A stretch of 9,929 bases of DNA from JBOHUX01 sp050734915 (GTDB lineage Bacteria; Chloroflexota; Dormibacteria; Dormibacterales; Dormibacteraceae): positions 1 to 9,929 of the forward strand of contig JBOHUX010000080.1 of NCBI GenBank assembly GCA_050734915.1, in the 5' to 3' direction. The translations under genes and the position numbers were made by a program. Below, piece by piece: positions 1 through 6,346 of this stretch; the stretch's first letter is position 1, and each line of letters begins with the position of its first letter. The notes beneath the pieces are model-generated. The model had not been told where the DNA came from and did not search any database. It saw only the letters and a list, made by a program, of their open reading frames with translations.

Positions 1-204
1 AGCCAGGCCCGTCGCCGCCGCCGGCGGCGCGGGGGCGGGGGCGGGGGTCGGGGGGAGCCTCAGAGCGAGCCTGCGTCCGAGCAGCCGGCTGCCCCGCCGC
101 CGACCGTCGCTCCCGCTCAGGTCGAGCCCGCCCCGCCCGCCATCGGGAAGGTCTTCAGCCGTCTTCGCCGCCGGGGACCGAAGCCGCCCGACCCCGCCGC
201 CTGA
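1..204 (+). CDS. C-terminal tail of an unidentified protein (5' end outside window)
   Basis: Frame 1 is open from the window edge to a TGA at 202-204 and gives 67 residues. It begins with a run of seven arginines, then a run of six glycines, then a Pro/Ala/Glu-rich linker, and ends with a short basic patch (VFSRLRRRG) before a Pro-rich terminus. No folded domain is visible. Arg/Gly-rich tails like this are common on bacterial DEAD-box RNA helicases and other RNA-binding proteins, so such a role is possible but is inference only. The third codon positions are mostly G or C, but the neighbouring frame is open as well, so the reading frame rests mainly on the stop lying 9 nt before the convergent ispH stop. 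The glycine run is encoded by a G-quadruplex-like tract. Confidence 0.5.
   Translation, partial: SQARRRRRRRGGGGGGRGEPQSEPASEQPAAPPPTVAPAQVEPAPPAIGKVFSRLRRRGPKPPDPAA
31..55 (+). other. Potential G-quadruplex motif
   Basis: Four runs of five, five, five and six guanines are separated by loops of one, one and two bases (C, C, TC). This satisfies the usual intramolecular G-quadruplex pattern. It lies just after a perfect GC-only palindrome at 16-29. It sits inside the presumed Gly-rich tail of the partial plus-strand gene, so it could simply reflect Gly/Arg codons in a GC-rich genome. Confidence 0.5.
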
Positions 205-221
205 GCCGCCCGGTCAGGCGG
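197..221. terminator. Hairpin between two convergent genes, possible bidirectional terminator
   Basis: CCGCCTGA at 197-204 and TCAGGCGG at 214-221 are perfect reverse complements, giving an 8-bp stem with a 9-nt loop. The TGA of the plus-strand gene lies in the left arm and the TGA of ispH, read on the minus strand, lies in the right arm. The position between two convergent genes 9 nt apart suits a bidirectional terminator. No U-tract follows on either strand, so classical intrinsic termination is not supported and chance in GC-rich DNA remains possible. Confidence 0.4.
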
Positions 222-1083
222 GGACCTGAAGCGACTCCAGGTGCTGGATGACCTGCCGGGTCAGCTGGCTGGGCGTCGAGGCGCCGCTGGTGACCCCGAT
301 ACGGTTCAGGCCGCGGAACCATTCGGGCCGGATGTCCTCGATCGTGTCGACCAGGTGGGCCGGCGTCCCGGCCAGCTTCTCGACCACCTCGACCAGGCGG
401 TTCGAATTCGACGAGAGCGGGCTCCCCACCACGATCACGAGCTCGACGTCCTGGGCGGCTTTGACGGCCGCCTCCTGGCGCTCCTGGGTGGCGAGGCAGA
501 TCTCGTTGTGCACCTCGGCCTCCGGGTAGCGCTCCTTGACGGCGCCGATCAGGGCCTCGGTGTCCCAGACCGAGAGCGTGGTCTGGCAGGTGACGGCCAC
601 CCTGGCCCCCTCGAGCTCGAGCGCCGCGATGTCCTCCGCATCCTGCACCAGGTGCACGCGGCCGGGAGCCTCCCCCATCACCCCGGCCGGCTCGGGGTGG
701 TCCCGGCGACCGATGTAGACGACGTCGTACCCCTCCCCGGCGAGCCGCCGGACGAGGTCGTGGGTCCGGACGACGTCCGAGCAGGTGGCGTCCACCGCCT
801 TGAGCCCGAGCCGCTCGGCCTTCTCCCTGACGGCCGGCGAGACTCCGTGGGCGGTGAAGATGACGGTGCCCGAGCTCACCTGATCGAGGCCGGCCATCCG
901 ATCCCGCGAATCGACCAGGCCCACCCCATGCTCTTGGAGATCGTCAGTGAGGTGGGTGTTGTGCACGAGCTGGCCGAGCATGTAGACGGGTCCCTCGGTC
1001 TCGTCGCTGACCCGCTTGGCGATCCTGATCGCGTCCACCACGCCGTGGCAGTAGCCGCGTGGCGTGATCCTGACCACTTCCAT
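214..1083 (-). CDS. ispH: 4-hydroxy-3-methylbut-2-enyl diphosphate reductase
   Basis: This 289-residue protein is the last enzyme of the MEP isoprenoid pathway. It is a cytosolic [4Fe-4S] enzyme that reduces HMBPP to IPP and DMAPP. The three cluster cysteines are visible at C12 (in RGYCHGV), C101 (in DATCSDV) and C196 (in NEICLATQERQ). Substrate-site residues of the family are also present: H41 in VHNTH, H129-E131 in DHPEPAG, the CQTTLS segment at 166-171 and SSNSNRL at 224-230. The length is slightly under the E. coli enzyme and typical of the compact family form. The ATG at 1083 puts the first cysteine at position 12, as in E. coli. The Shine-Dalgarno sequence is weak, but a -10-like TAGACT lies just upstream, so a leaderless or nearly leaderless message is conceivable. 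The gene is monocistronic by layout: a divergent small gene lies upstream and a convergent gene downstream. Identification is secure. Confidence 0.96.
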   Translation of the reverse strand: MEVVRITPRGYCHGVVDAIRIAKRVSDETEGPVYMLGQLVHNTHLTDDLQEHGVGLVDSRDRMAGLDQVSSGTVIFTAHGVSPAVREKAERLGLKAVDATCSDVVRTHDLVRRLAGEGYDVVYIGRRDHPEPAGVMGEAPGRVHLVQDAEDIAALELEGARVAVTCQTTLSVWDTEALIGAVKERYPEAEVHNEICLATQERQEAAVKAAQDVELVIVVGSPLSSNSNRLVEVVEKLAGTPAHLVDTIEDIRPEWFRGLNRIGVTSGASTPSQLTRQVIQHLESLQVPA

Positions 1084-1091
1084 TTGGGGTC

Positions 1092-1097
1092 AGTCTA
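1092..1097 (-). promoter_or_regulatory. Candidate -10 element for ispH
   Basis: Read on the minus strand, TAGACT keeps the TA...T positions of a sigma-70-type -10 box. It is separated from the ispH ATG by only 8 nt, which would put transcription start at or next to the ATG. No convincing -35 hexamer is seen 16-18 bp upstream. The rest of the 133-bp divergent space (1084-1216) shows no other clear signal. Confidence 0.2.
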
Positions 1098-1216
1098 CCG
1101 CCGGTCCCCGGGACGCCGGACCAGGCCGGTGATTCCCGAGCGCGGGTGGGATCCGGTCCCCAGTTGCCACGGCGGGGCCTGGCGCCGGAGATCGGACCAC
1201 ATCCAGAATCGCTCGC

Positions 1217-1396
1217 ATGGAATTCGCCATGACCGTGAACGCCGGCCATTGGTGGATCCTCCTGCTCGGGCCGATCTTCTACATCGCCCTCTTCCTCGCC
1301 GTGGGCGTTGGCGGCTTCATCGTCGGCTGGACCTTCAGGAGGGGCTGGGATCGGGGCGCCCCGGGTCCGCCGGCGGGCCGGGACGGGCCCCGGTAG
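1217..1396 (+). CDS. Small single-pass membrane protein, function unknown
   Basis: ATG at 1217 to TAG at 1394-1396 encodes 59 residues. Residues 13-39 are a continuous hydrophobic stretch (ILLLGPIFYIALFLAVGVGG and onward), flanked by HWW on the N-side and by TFRRGWDRG on the C-side. The positive-inside rule therefore predicts a single transmembrane helix with a cytoplasmic Gly/Pro/Arg-rich tail. About nine in ten third codon positions are G or C, as in the neighbours, which supports real coding. The start is uncertain: ATG at 1229 (55 residues) has GGAA six bases upstream, while 1217 has no clear ribosome-binding site. The gene is divergent from ispH, and its last 62 nt overlap the deacetylase 3' end on the opposite strand. 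I do not recognise a family, and the partner or role is unknown. Confidence 0.6.
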   Translation: MEFAMTVNAGHWWILLLGPIFYIALFLAVGVGGFIVGWTFRRGWDRGAPGPPAGRDGPR

Positions 1397-2219
1397 CGTC
1401 GGCGGCTGAGCTCGCGAAGAGACCGGTCTCCGGGCGTCCGGCCGGCTCGCCGCCCCGCGCGAGCACGAAGCACTCGGTGCCGAAGGCCTCGTCGAAGATC
1501 TCCGGGGGCGTATTGAGGAAGAATGACCCGGGGTCGTTCTGGCTCACGTGCGCCGCGAAGGCGTCCTTCTTCCGCGCCACCTGGGGCCCGACGTCGACCA
1601 CGGTCGTGATCTCCTCGTCGGGAGTGCCCTCGATCCTGATCCCGCTCTCGACCTCGCCCTCGAAGGGCGTCGCCAGGCCGGCCGCTCGCATCCGCTCTGC
1701 CATCCGCTCCATCCCGCTCCGGGGGATGGCCACGAAGTAGAGCCGGAAGAGCTGGCCCTCGGCCTCCAGGATGTCGGCGGCCCGGACGGTCACGTGGTGC
1801 GCCTGGACGTGGTCCGGGTGGCCGTAGATGCCGTCCGGCCCGTAGGTGACGACCACCTCCGGTCTCTCCTGCCTGATCACCTCGGCGACCCGGCCGGCGG
1901 CGAGGTCGAGGTCCGCGAGATGGAAGCTGGCCGGGTCCTCGTTGTCCAGGGTGCCGGCCATGCCCGAGTCCCGGTAGCCGAGCATGATCAGCCGCGAGAC
2001 GCCGAGGATGCTGGCCGCCGCCTCGAGCTCCCCGCGGCGGACCGCGGCCAGCCGGGGCCGGACCGCGGCCTCGTCCATATTGTGAATCTCTCCCGCCTCG
2101 CCCCCCGTGCAGGTGACGAGCACCACCCGCCGGCCCTCGTCATGAGCCCGCGCCATGACGCCGCCGGTGGCGATCGCCTCGTCGTCGGGATGCGCGTGGA
2201 CCAGGAGCAGCCCGCTCAC
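1335..2219 (-). CDS. LmbE/PIG-L family zinc deacetylase, MshB/Mca-like
   Basis: This 294-residue protein has the family signature VHAHPDDE at 7-14 and YGHPDH at 132-137. By analogy with MshB, H10, D13 and H137 would bind zinc, D12 would be the base and H134 the general acid. It also carries VTCTGGEAGEI (35-45), RDSGMAGT (83-90, close to the same stretch in MshB) and a C-terminal RPETGLFA (262-269) like that of mycothiol S-conjugate amidase Mca. Known members remove acetyl from GlcNAc-inositol (MshB), cleave mycothiol conjugates (Mca) or deacetylate GlcNAc-PI. The exact substrate here is not decided by sequence. The frame is open far upstream, but the homology begins at the GTG at 2219, which overlaps the HAD stop by 4 nt (GTGA). 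The last 25 or so residues run past the usual family end and overlap the convergent small gene. With ino1 in the same operon, an inositol-linked amino-sugar substrate is an attractive inference. Confidence 0.88.
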   Translation of the reverse strand: MSGLLLVHAHPDDEAIATGGVMARAHDEGRRVVLVTCTGGEAGEIHNMDEAAVRPRLAAVRRGELEAAASILGVSRLIMLGYRDSGMAGTLDNEDPASFHLADLDLAAGRVAEVIRQERPEVVVTYGPDGIYGHPDHVQAHHVTVRAADILEAEGQLFRLYFVAIPRSGMERMAERMRAAGLATPFEGEVESGIRIEGTPDEEITTVVDVGPQVARKKDAFAAHVSQNDPGSFFLNTPPEIFDEAFGTECFVLARGGEPAGRPETGLFASSAADATGARPGPPADPGRPDPSPS

Positions 2220-3019
2220 GCCCCGAACAACTCCCCCAGAAGGGTCGCGATTCCACCCGACCCGGGGCGGGCGACGGTGCGGTCGGCGGCCTCCAGGACC
2301 TCGACGGGCGCGCCCTCGACGGCGATGCCGAGGCCGGCCCAGTCGAGCATGGGGGCGTCGTTGCGGCCGTCCCCGACCGCCACCGCCTGGCTGGCCGTGA
2401 ACCCCAGCCTCCCGGCCAGAAACTCGAGCCCGCGACGCTTGTCCGCGTCCACGTCGGTCAGTTCCAGGAACTCGGGCAGGGAGGTGGTCACGAAGAGCCG
2501 TCCCCGCCAGCGGCGGCGCGCCTCCGGCAGCAGCTCCTCGATGCGCTCGGGCGTGGCCACCATGACCAGCTTGGGAGTGGTGGCCGCCATCACCGAGTCG
2601 AGGTCGGCCACCAGGTGGATCTCCATCCCGGCGTGATTCGCGTACCGGTGCGCCTCCGGGCGATCCTTCTCGACCAGCAGCCGGTCGTCCCGGTAGGCCT
2701 GGACGTGGACGTCGCGCTGGCGGGCGAACGCCACCACCTCGAGGGCCAGCTCGCGCGCCACGCCCAGGTCGAGCAGCATGCCGCCGTCGAGGGCCCGGAC
2801 CTGCGCGCCCTGGTAGCAGACCAGCGGATCGCGCAGGCGCAGGCGCCGGACCCAGGGAATGGCGCCGGGAAACGGACGGCCGGTGCACGCGATGACCCGG
2901 ATCCCGGCTTCGACCACCCGCCCGATCGCGGCCACGTCCCGGTCGTCGAGGCGCAGATCCATGTCGATCAGGGTGCCGTCGAGGTCGAGGGCGAGCGCCT
3001 GGTAGCCGTCCCCGGTCAA
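2216..3019 (-). CDS. Cof-type HAD-IIB phosphatase
   Basis: This 267-residue cytosolic haloacid-dehalogenase phosphatase has its motifs in order: DLDGTL at 12-17 (nucleophile D12, acid/base D14), ACTGRP at 44-49 (T46), K194 in DADKRRGLEFL and GDGRNDAPML at 216-225 for magnesium. The spacing between motifs II and III contains the large alpha/beta C2B cap that defines subfamily IIB (Cof, YbiV, sucrose/trehalose phosphatase relatives). The substrate is normally a sugar phosphate or other small phosphoester and cannot be told from sequence. The start is TTG at 3019. No ATG or GTG exists between it and the catalytic motif or nearby upstream, and it overlaps the preceding dehydrogenase stop as TTGA. 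The stop overlaps the next gene as GTGA. Translational coupling on both sides is therefore likely. Confidence 0.9.
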   Translation of the reverse strand: MTGDGYQALALDLDGTLIDMDLRLDDRDVAAIGRVVEAGIRVIACTGRPFPGAIPWVRRLRLRDPLVCYQGAQVRALDGGMLLDLGVARELALEVVAFARQRDVHVQAYRDDRLLVEKDRPEAHRYANHAGMEIHLVADLDSVMAATTPKLVMVATPERIEELLPEARRRWRGRLFVTTSLPEFLELTDVDADKRRGLEFLAGRLGFTASQAVAVGDGRNDAPMLDWAGLGIAVEGAPVEVLEAADRTVARPGSGGIATLLGELFGA

Positions 3020-4038
3020 GCGGAAGGCCCCGGGAGCCCCGGTGGTGACTCGTGCGCCAGGCCGGGCAGCACCTCGGGATTGAGGAGATTGGGCGGCGGC
3101 CGCCCTGCGAGCCCCTCGATCAGGTTGTGCGCGGCCACCTCGGACATTCGGGCCCGGGTCGCCACCGAGGCGCTCGCCACGTGCGGCGTCAGGACCACGT
3201 TTTCGAGTCCGATCAGCCCCGGATGGACGGCGGGCTCGTTCTCGTAGACATCGATGCCGGCGGCGAAGAGGTGGCCGCCCGCCAGGGCGGCGGCCAGCGC
3301 CGCCTCGTCCACGACCGGGCCCCGCGAGGTGTTGACGAGCACCGCGGAGGACTTCATCAGGGCCAGCTCGCGCTCGCCGATCAGATGCCGGGTGGAGGGC
3401 AGCAGGGGCACGTGGAGGGTGACGAAGTCGGCGGACGTGAGCAGCTCGTCGAGCTCGACGCGGGTGGCCCCCAACTCGCCCTCCAGCTCCGGGCCGGCGG
3501 CGACCGCATCCGTGTACAGGATCCTCATCTGGAACCCGCGGGCCCGCCGCGCCACCTCCTGCCCGATCCGGCCCAGGCCGACGACGCCGAGCGTGGCGCC
3601 GTGGACGTCCCGCCCCAGCATCAGGTCGATCTCCCAGCTGTGGTACCGGCCCGCGCGCAGGAACCTGTCCGCCTCCACCACACGCCGCCCCGCCGCCATC
3701 AGGAGCGCGAACGCGAAGTCGGCCGTGGTCTCATCGAGCACCCCGGGGGTGTGGGTCGCCATCACGCCGTGGCGGGTGGCGGCCTCGAGGTCGATGTTGT
3801 TGAAGCCGACCGCGCAGTTGGCCACCACCCGCAGCCCGGGCGTCGCCAGCACCAGCTCTCCGATCGGATCGACGAGGTGGCTGAGAATGCCCGCGCAGCC
3901 CTCGGCCGCCTCCCGCAGGGATGCCTCGGCCGCGGGCGAGCCCGAGGTGAGGCGGGTCAGCTCCGTCGCCTCGACGAGCATCGTTGACCCCGGCTCCAGG
4001 ATGGGGTGGGTGAGGAGGACGCGCGGGCGGGCGCTCAC
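3016..4038 (-). CDS. D-isomer 2-hydroxyacid dehydrogenase, glyoxylate/hydroxypyruvate reductase-like
   Basis: This 340-residue NAD(P)-dependent oxidoreductase belongs to the D-2-hydroxyacid dehydrogenase family. The substrate-binding part includes NCAVGFNNID (74-83) and THTPGVLDETTADFAFAL (95-112), which is typical of the glyoxylate reductase branch. The Rossmann motif is GLGRIG at 154-159. Catalytic residues are R239 in NTSRGPVVDE, E268 in YENEP and H286 in TPHVAS. The expected reaction is reversible reduction of glyoxylate or hydroxypyruvate to glycolate or D-glycerate. The exact substrate is inferred from the subfamily resemblance. The C-terminus carries about 15 extra Pro/Gly-rich residues. 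Translation starts at GTG 4038, overlapping the HD gene stop as GTGA, and ends in a TTGA overlap with the HAD gene. This dehydrogenase/phosphatase pair suggests a small side-metabolite clean-up or carbon-recycling module. Confidence 0.92.
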   Translation of the reverse strand: MSARPRVLLTHPILEPGSTMLVEATELTRLTSGSPAAEASLREAAEGCAGILSHLVDPIGELVLATPGLRVVANCAVGFNNIDLEAATRHGVMATHTPGVLDETTADFAFALLMAAGRRVVEADRFLRAGRYHSWEIDLMLGRDVHGATLGVVGLGRIGQEVARRARGFQMRILYTDAVAAGPELEGELGATRVELDELLTSADFVTLHVPLLPSTRHLIGERELALMKSSAVLVNTSRGPVVDEAALAAALAGGHLFAAGIDVYENEPAVHPGLIGLENVVLTPHVASASVATRARMSEVAAHNLIEGLAGRPPPNLLNPEVLPGLAHESPPGLPGPSA

Positions 4039-4598
4039 GGGTTCAGGCCCAGCTCGAGCGCGATCGGCCGAAGCGCGTCGCGGACGAACTCGACGTGCTC
4101 GTCGAAGGGGATGCCGAGCTGAGCCGCGCCTTCGAGCAGCTCGTCACGGTGGACGCCGCGGGCGAAGGCCCGGTCCTTCATCTTCTTGCGGACCCCGCGC
4201 GCCTCCACGGCGCCCAGCGACCGGTCCGGCTTGACCAGGGCGCAGGCGATGATGAAGCCGCACAGCTCGTCCACGGCATAGAGCGACCGCCTGAGCTGCG
4301 TGTCGCGAGGCACTCCCAGCTCAGCGTGGGACGCGATGTCGATCACGATCTCCTCGTCCACGCCCCGCTCGCGGAGGATGCCGATGCCACGCTCCGGGTG
4401 CCGGCCAGGATCCGACTCGTAGTCGAAGTCGTGGAGGAGGCCGACCACCCCCCACCGCTCCTGATCCTGCCCGAACCGGGCGGCGTAGGCGCGCATGGCG
4501 GCCTCCACGCTCCGCATGTGACGGATCAGCTGCTGCGAGGCGGTGAACTCGGTCACCATGTTCCACGCCTGGTCCCTGGTCGTCGTGGCCTCCGTCAA
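4035..4598 (-). CDS. HD-domain metal-dependent phosphohydrolase-like protein
   Basis: This 187-residue protein has the HD-superfamily metal site: H27 in IRHMRSVEAAMRAYA, H56-D57 in GLLHDFDYE and D110 in YAVDELCGFI, with extra histidines H67 (HPERG) and H91 (SHAELG). Members of this superfamily hydrolyse nucleotide or other phosphoesters. This short stand-alone version is widespread but has no specific activity I can assign. The TTG start at 4598 is well supported by a perfect AGGAGG six bases upstream. The gene follows the delta' gene by 42 nt and overlaps the dehydrogenase by 4 nt. The residues after D110 (VKPDRSLGAVEARGVRKKMK) form a basic segment that could contact nucleic acid or phosphate; this is inference. 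Confidence 0.88.
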   Translation of the reverse strand: MTEATTTRDQAWNMVTEFTASQQLIRHMRSVEAAMRAYAARFGQDQERWGVVGLLHDFDYESDPGRHPERGIGILRERGVDEEIVIDIASHAELGVPRDTQLRRSLYAVDELCGFIIACALVKPDRSLGAVEARGVRKKMKDRAFARGVHRDELLEGAAQLGIPFDEHVEFVRDALRPIALELGLNP

Positions 4599-4604
4599 CC
4601 CGAT

Positions 4605-4610
4605 CCTCCT
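4605..4610 (-). promoter_or_regulatory. Strong Shine-Dalgarno deciding a TTG start
   Basis: AGGAGG on the minus strand lies six bases before the TTG at 4596-4598. It is one of the two best ribosome-binding sites in the window. It justifies the rare TTG start of the HD-domain gene over internal ATG/GTG codons 13-14 codons downstream. Confidence 0.75.
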
Positions 4611-4640
4611 CGAAAGAATCCCGGCGCGGTCCGGGCCGCC

Positions 4641-5597
4641 TCAAGCCGCCCGCGACGCGAGCAGGAAGCACTCCAGAGCCAGGCGCGGGCTCACGTTCTG
4701 CTCATGATGGCCGAGGGTATCGAAGGAGCGCTCGATGAGGCGCGCCCAACGGCCCCGGTCCGACCCGCCCATCATGCGACGCCGCAGCTCCAGCTGCCAG
4801 CTGGCGATCGCCACCAGGATGGGGTCTTCCTCGGTCCGGTCGGTCGTGCGCCAGGCGGAGCCGGCCTGGTCCAGCTCGGCCGCCAGCCGGAGCGCGACCG
4901 AGCGGTCACCCGCCAGCACCTCGCCCAGGCGGGCCGCCCAGTGGCGGTGGCGCTCCAGCAGGGCGGGATCGCGGGCCGCCTGGAGAGCCCAGCCGGGCCT
5001 CCCCCGGGCCAGGCGAGCCAGATCGGCGGCGTGCTCCCGGGCCAGGCCCTCGGTCTCCAACAGGCTCTCGATCTCCTCGTCGGCGACCGGCTGGAAAGCG
5101 AGCCGCTGGCAGCGGGAGACGATCGTCGGCAGCACGACGAAGGGCGAGGCGTTGGGGGACGTGAGGAGGATCACCCGCCCCGGGTGCGGCTCCTCGAGGG
5201 TCTTGAGGAGGATCCCCTGGACCTCGTCCTTGAGGCGGCCCACGTTCGTGATCAGAGCCACCCGGCGAGAGCCGAGGGCCGGCTTCAGCGACAGGAACGC
5301 CTGCAGGGACTGCTGGTGGAACTCGGGCTGCCGGTCCGGGAGCAGCCGCACCTCGTCGATCGAGATCGAGCGCCGGCGATCGTCCTCCCAGTAGTCGGGA
5401 TGGCGGCGGAGCGCGGCCTCCGGCAGGACCGCCGCCGCCATCCGCCGGGCCACCTCCGTCTTCCCGAGCCCGGTCTCGCCGGTGAGGAGGTAGGCGTGGG
5501 AGAGCCGGCCGCGGGCCATCTGGGAGGCGAGCAGGAGACGGATGCGCCGGTGCCCGGCGATCCCCTCGAAGACGTCCGCGTCCCCCTGGTGCCCCAC
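4641..5597 (-). CDS. holB: DNA polymerase III delta'-like clamp-loader subunit (AAA+)
   Basis: This 318-residue AAA+ protein belongs to the clamp-loader family that loads the beta sliding clamp at replication forks. It shows the entry segment FEGIAGHRRIRLLLASQMA (10-28), HAYLLTGETGLGKTEVARRMA (34-54) with an intact Walker A, the central VQGILLKTLEEPHPGRVILL (126-145) and LPTIVSRCQRL (156-166) with the SRC motif. Unlike usual delta' or DnaX proteins, the four-cysteine zinc module expected between Walker A and the HPD motif is absent: only about a dozen residues separate RRMAAAVLP from RRHPDYW (64-70). A segment PDRQPEFHQQSLQAF (87-101) sits where most relatives run directly from IDxVR into the LSLKP strand. 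The C-terminal 110 residues fit a helical collar domain. Start is GTG at 5597, with a weak ribosome-binding site. It is 44 nt after the phosphatidyltransferase gene and 42 nt before the HD gene. Family assignment is firm; the delta' role is likely. Confidence 0.85.
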   Translation of the reverse strand: MGHQGDADVFEGIAGHRRIRLLLASQMARGRLSHAYLLTGETGLGKTEVARRMAAAVLPEAALRRHPDYWEDDRRRSISIDEVRLLPDRQPEFHQQSLQAFLSLKPALGSRRVALITNVGRLKDEVQGILLKTLEEPHPGRVILLTSPNASPFVVLPTIVSRCQRLAFQPVADEEIESLLETEGLAREHAADLARLARGRPGWALQAARDPALLERHRHWAARLGEVLAGDRSVALRLAAELDQAGSAWRTTDRTEEDPILVAIASWQLELRRRMMGGSDRGRWARLIERSFDTLGHHEQNVSPRLALECFLLASRAA

Positions 5598-5641
5598 GGC
5601 CCAAGCCTATCCGTCGCGGCGGGGAGGACGTCGCGGCGCGC

Positions 5642-6346
5642 TCAGCGCCGGGCGCCGGTCTCGGGCGCCGACCGGCCCGGCGCCGGCGGCGGGAGGTCGA
5701 TACGGCGGTCGCGCTCAGCGTCGCGCCGCTCCGTCGCCTCCTCCTCGCGCCGCTGCGCGCGGGCTTGGCGCCAGACTTCGTTGACCCGCTGGAGCGCGGT
5801 CAGGTTGGTCAGCACGGCCAGCGCCCAGACCACGTAGGTGAGGACGGTGACCCCCAAGACCAGGCCCGCGACCGTCGCCACCACCCGTTCCGGGCGCGCG
5901 AAGATGCCGACGTCGCACTTGAAGCCCAGGCTCTGGGCCCGCGCCCGCACGTAGCTGACCAGGTAGGAGCCGGCGAGCGCCAGCGCGGTGCCCAGGATCT
6001 GCCACTGCTGCCAGCCGCTCTGGTGGCGAGCGAAGTAGACGGCGATGCCGACGTAGATGGCGCCCTCGGCGAAGCGGTCGAGGGTGGAGTCGAAGAAGGC
6101 ACCGAACCGGTAGCCCTGGCTGGTCGCCCGCGCCAGGGCCCCGTCCAGGATGTCGAAGGTGCCTCCGAAGGCGAGCACGATGCCGGCCGGGAGGAGCCGG
6201 CCGGTGGCGGTCAGCGCCGCGGCCGCGAACGCGATCAGCATGCCGGTGAAGGTGACCTGGTTGGGCGTCACCGGCAGGCGCGCGAGCCCGGCCGCCCCTC
6301 GCTGGGCGTTGCGCCTAATCCAGGCCTGGAATCGGGTCGTGAACAC
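5642..6346 (-). CDS. Phosphatidylinositol-phosphate synthase (CDP-alcohol phosphatidyltransferase)
   Basis: This 234-residue integral membrane enzyme has the complete family motif D(x2)DG(x2)AR(x8)G(x3)D(x3)D at 65-90, with metal-binding aspartates D65, D68, D86 and D90. The segments SYVRARAQSLG (131-141), IFARPERV (148-155) and ALQRVNEVW (184-192) match the mycobacterial PgsA1 pattern (SYIKARAEASG, IERPERL, QRLHTVW). This points to phosphatidylinositol-phosphate synthesis from CDP-diacylglycerol and inositol-3-phosphate rather than to phosphatidylglycerophosphate synthesis. Five to six hydrophobic helices follow an amphipathic N-terminus. An extra C-terminal tail (about 193-234), first highly charged (Arg/Glu) and then Pro-rich, is longer than in the mycobacterial enzyme and probably cytoplasmic. 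The GTG start at 6346 has GGAGAG five bases upstream and overlaps the pimA-like gene by 32 nt. ino1 in the same operon would supply the inositol phosphate. Confidence 0.88.
   Translation of the reverse strand: MFTTRFQAWIRRNAQRGAAGLARLPVTPNQVTFTGMLIAFAAAALTATGRLLPAGIVLAFGGTFDILDGALARATSQGYRFGAFFDSTLDRFAEGAIYVGIAVYFARHQSGWQQWQILGTALALAGSYLVSYVRARAQSLGFKCDVGIFARPERVVATVAGLVLGVTVLTYVVWALAVLTNLTALQRVNEVWRQARAQRREEEATERRDAERDRRIDLPPPAPGRSAPETGARR

Noticed and set aside
241..1740. Long plus-strand open frame opposite ispH and beyond
   Set aside because: It is antisense to the certain ispH gene, has no recognisable domain and is rich in Arg/Pro/Asp/Gly low-complexity sequence typical of shadow frames in GC-rich DNA.
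2220..2888. N-terminal extension of the deacetylase frame
   Set aside because: This part lies entirely inside the HAD phosphatase gene in another frame and is Arg/Pro/Gly-rich. Family homology begins at the GTG at 2219.
5613..5638. Perfect 9-bp direct repeat GTCGCGGCG spaced 17 bp apart between the phosphatidyltransferase and delta' genes
   Set aside because: It could be an operator, but the repeats are GC-only-like and short, and such pairs are expected by chance in DNA this GC-rich. There is no supporting promoter signal.
4095..5837. 580-codon plus-strand open frame opposite the HD and delta' genes
   Set aside because: It is antisense to two well-supported genes and composed of His/Arg/Gln/Pro/Leu-rich sequence without motifs.
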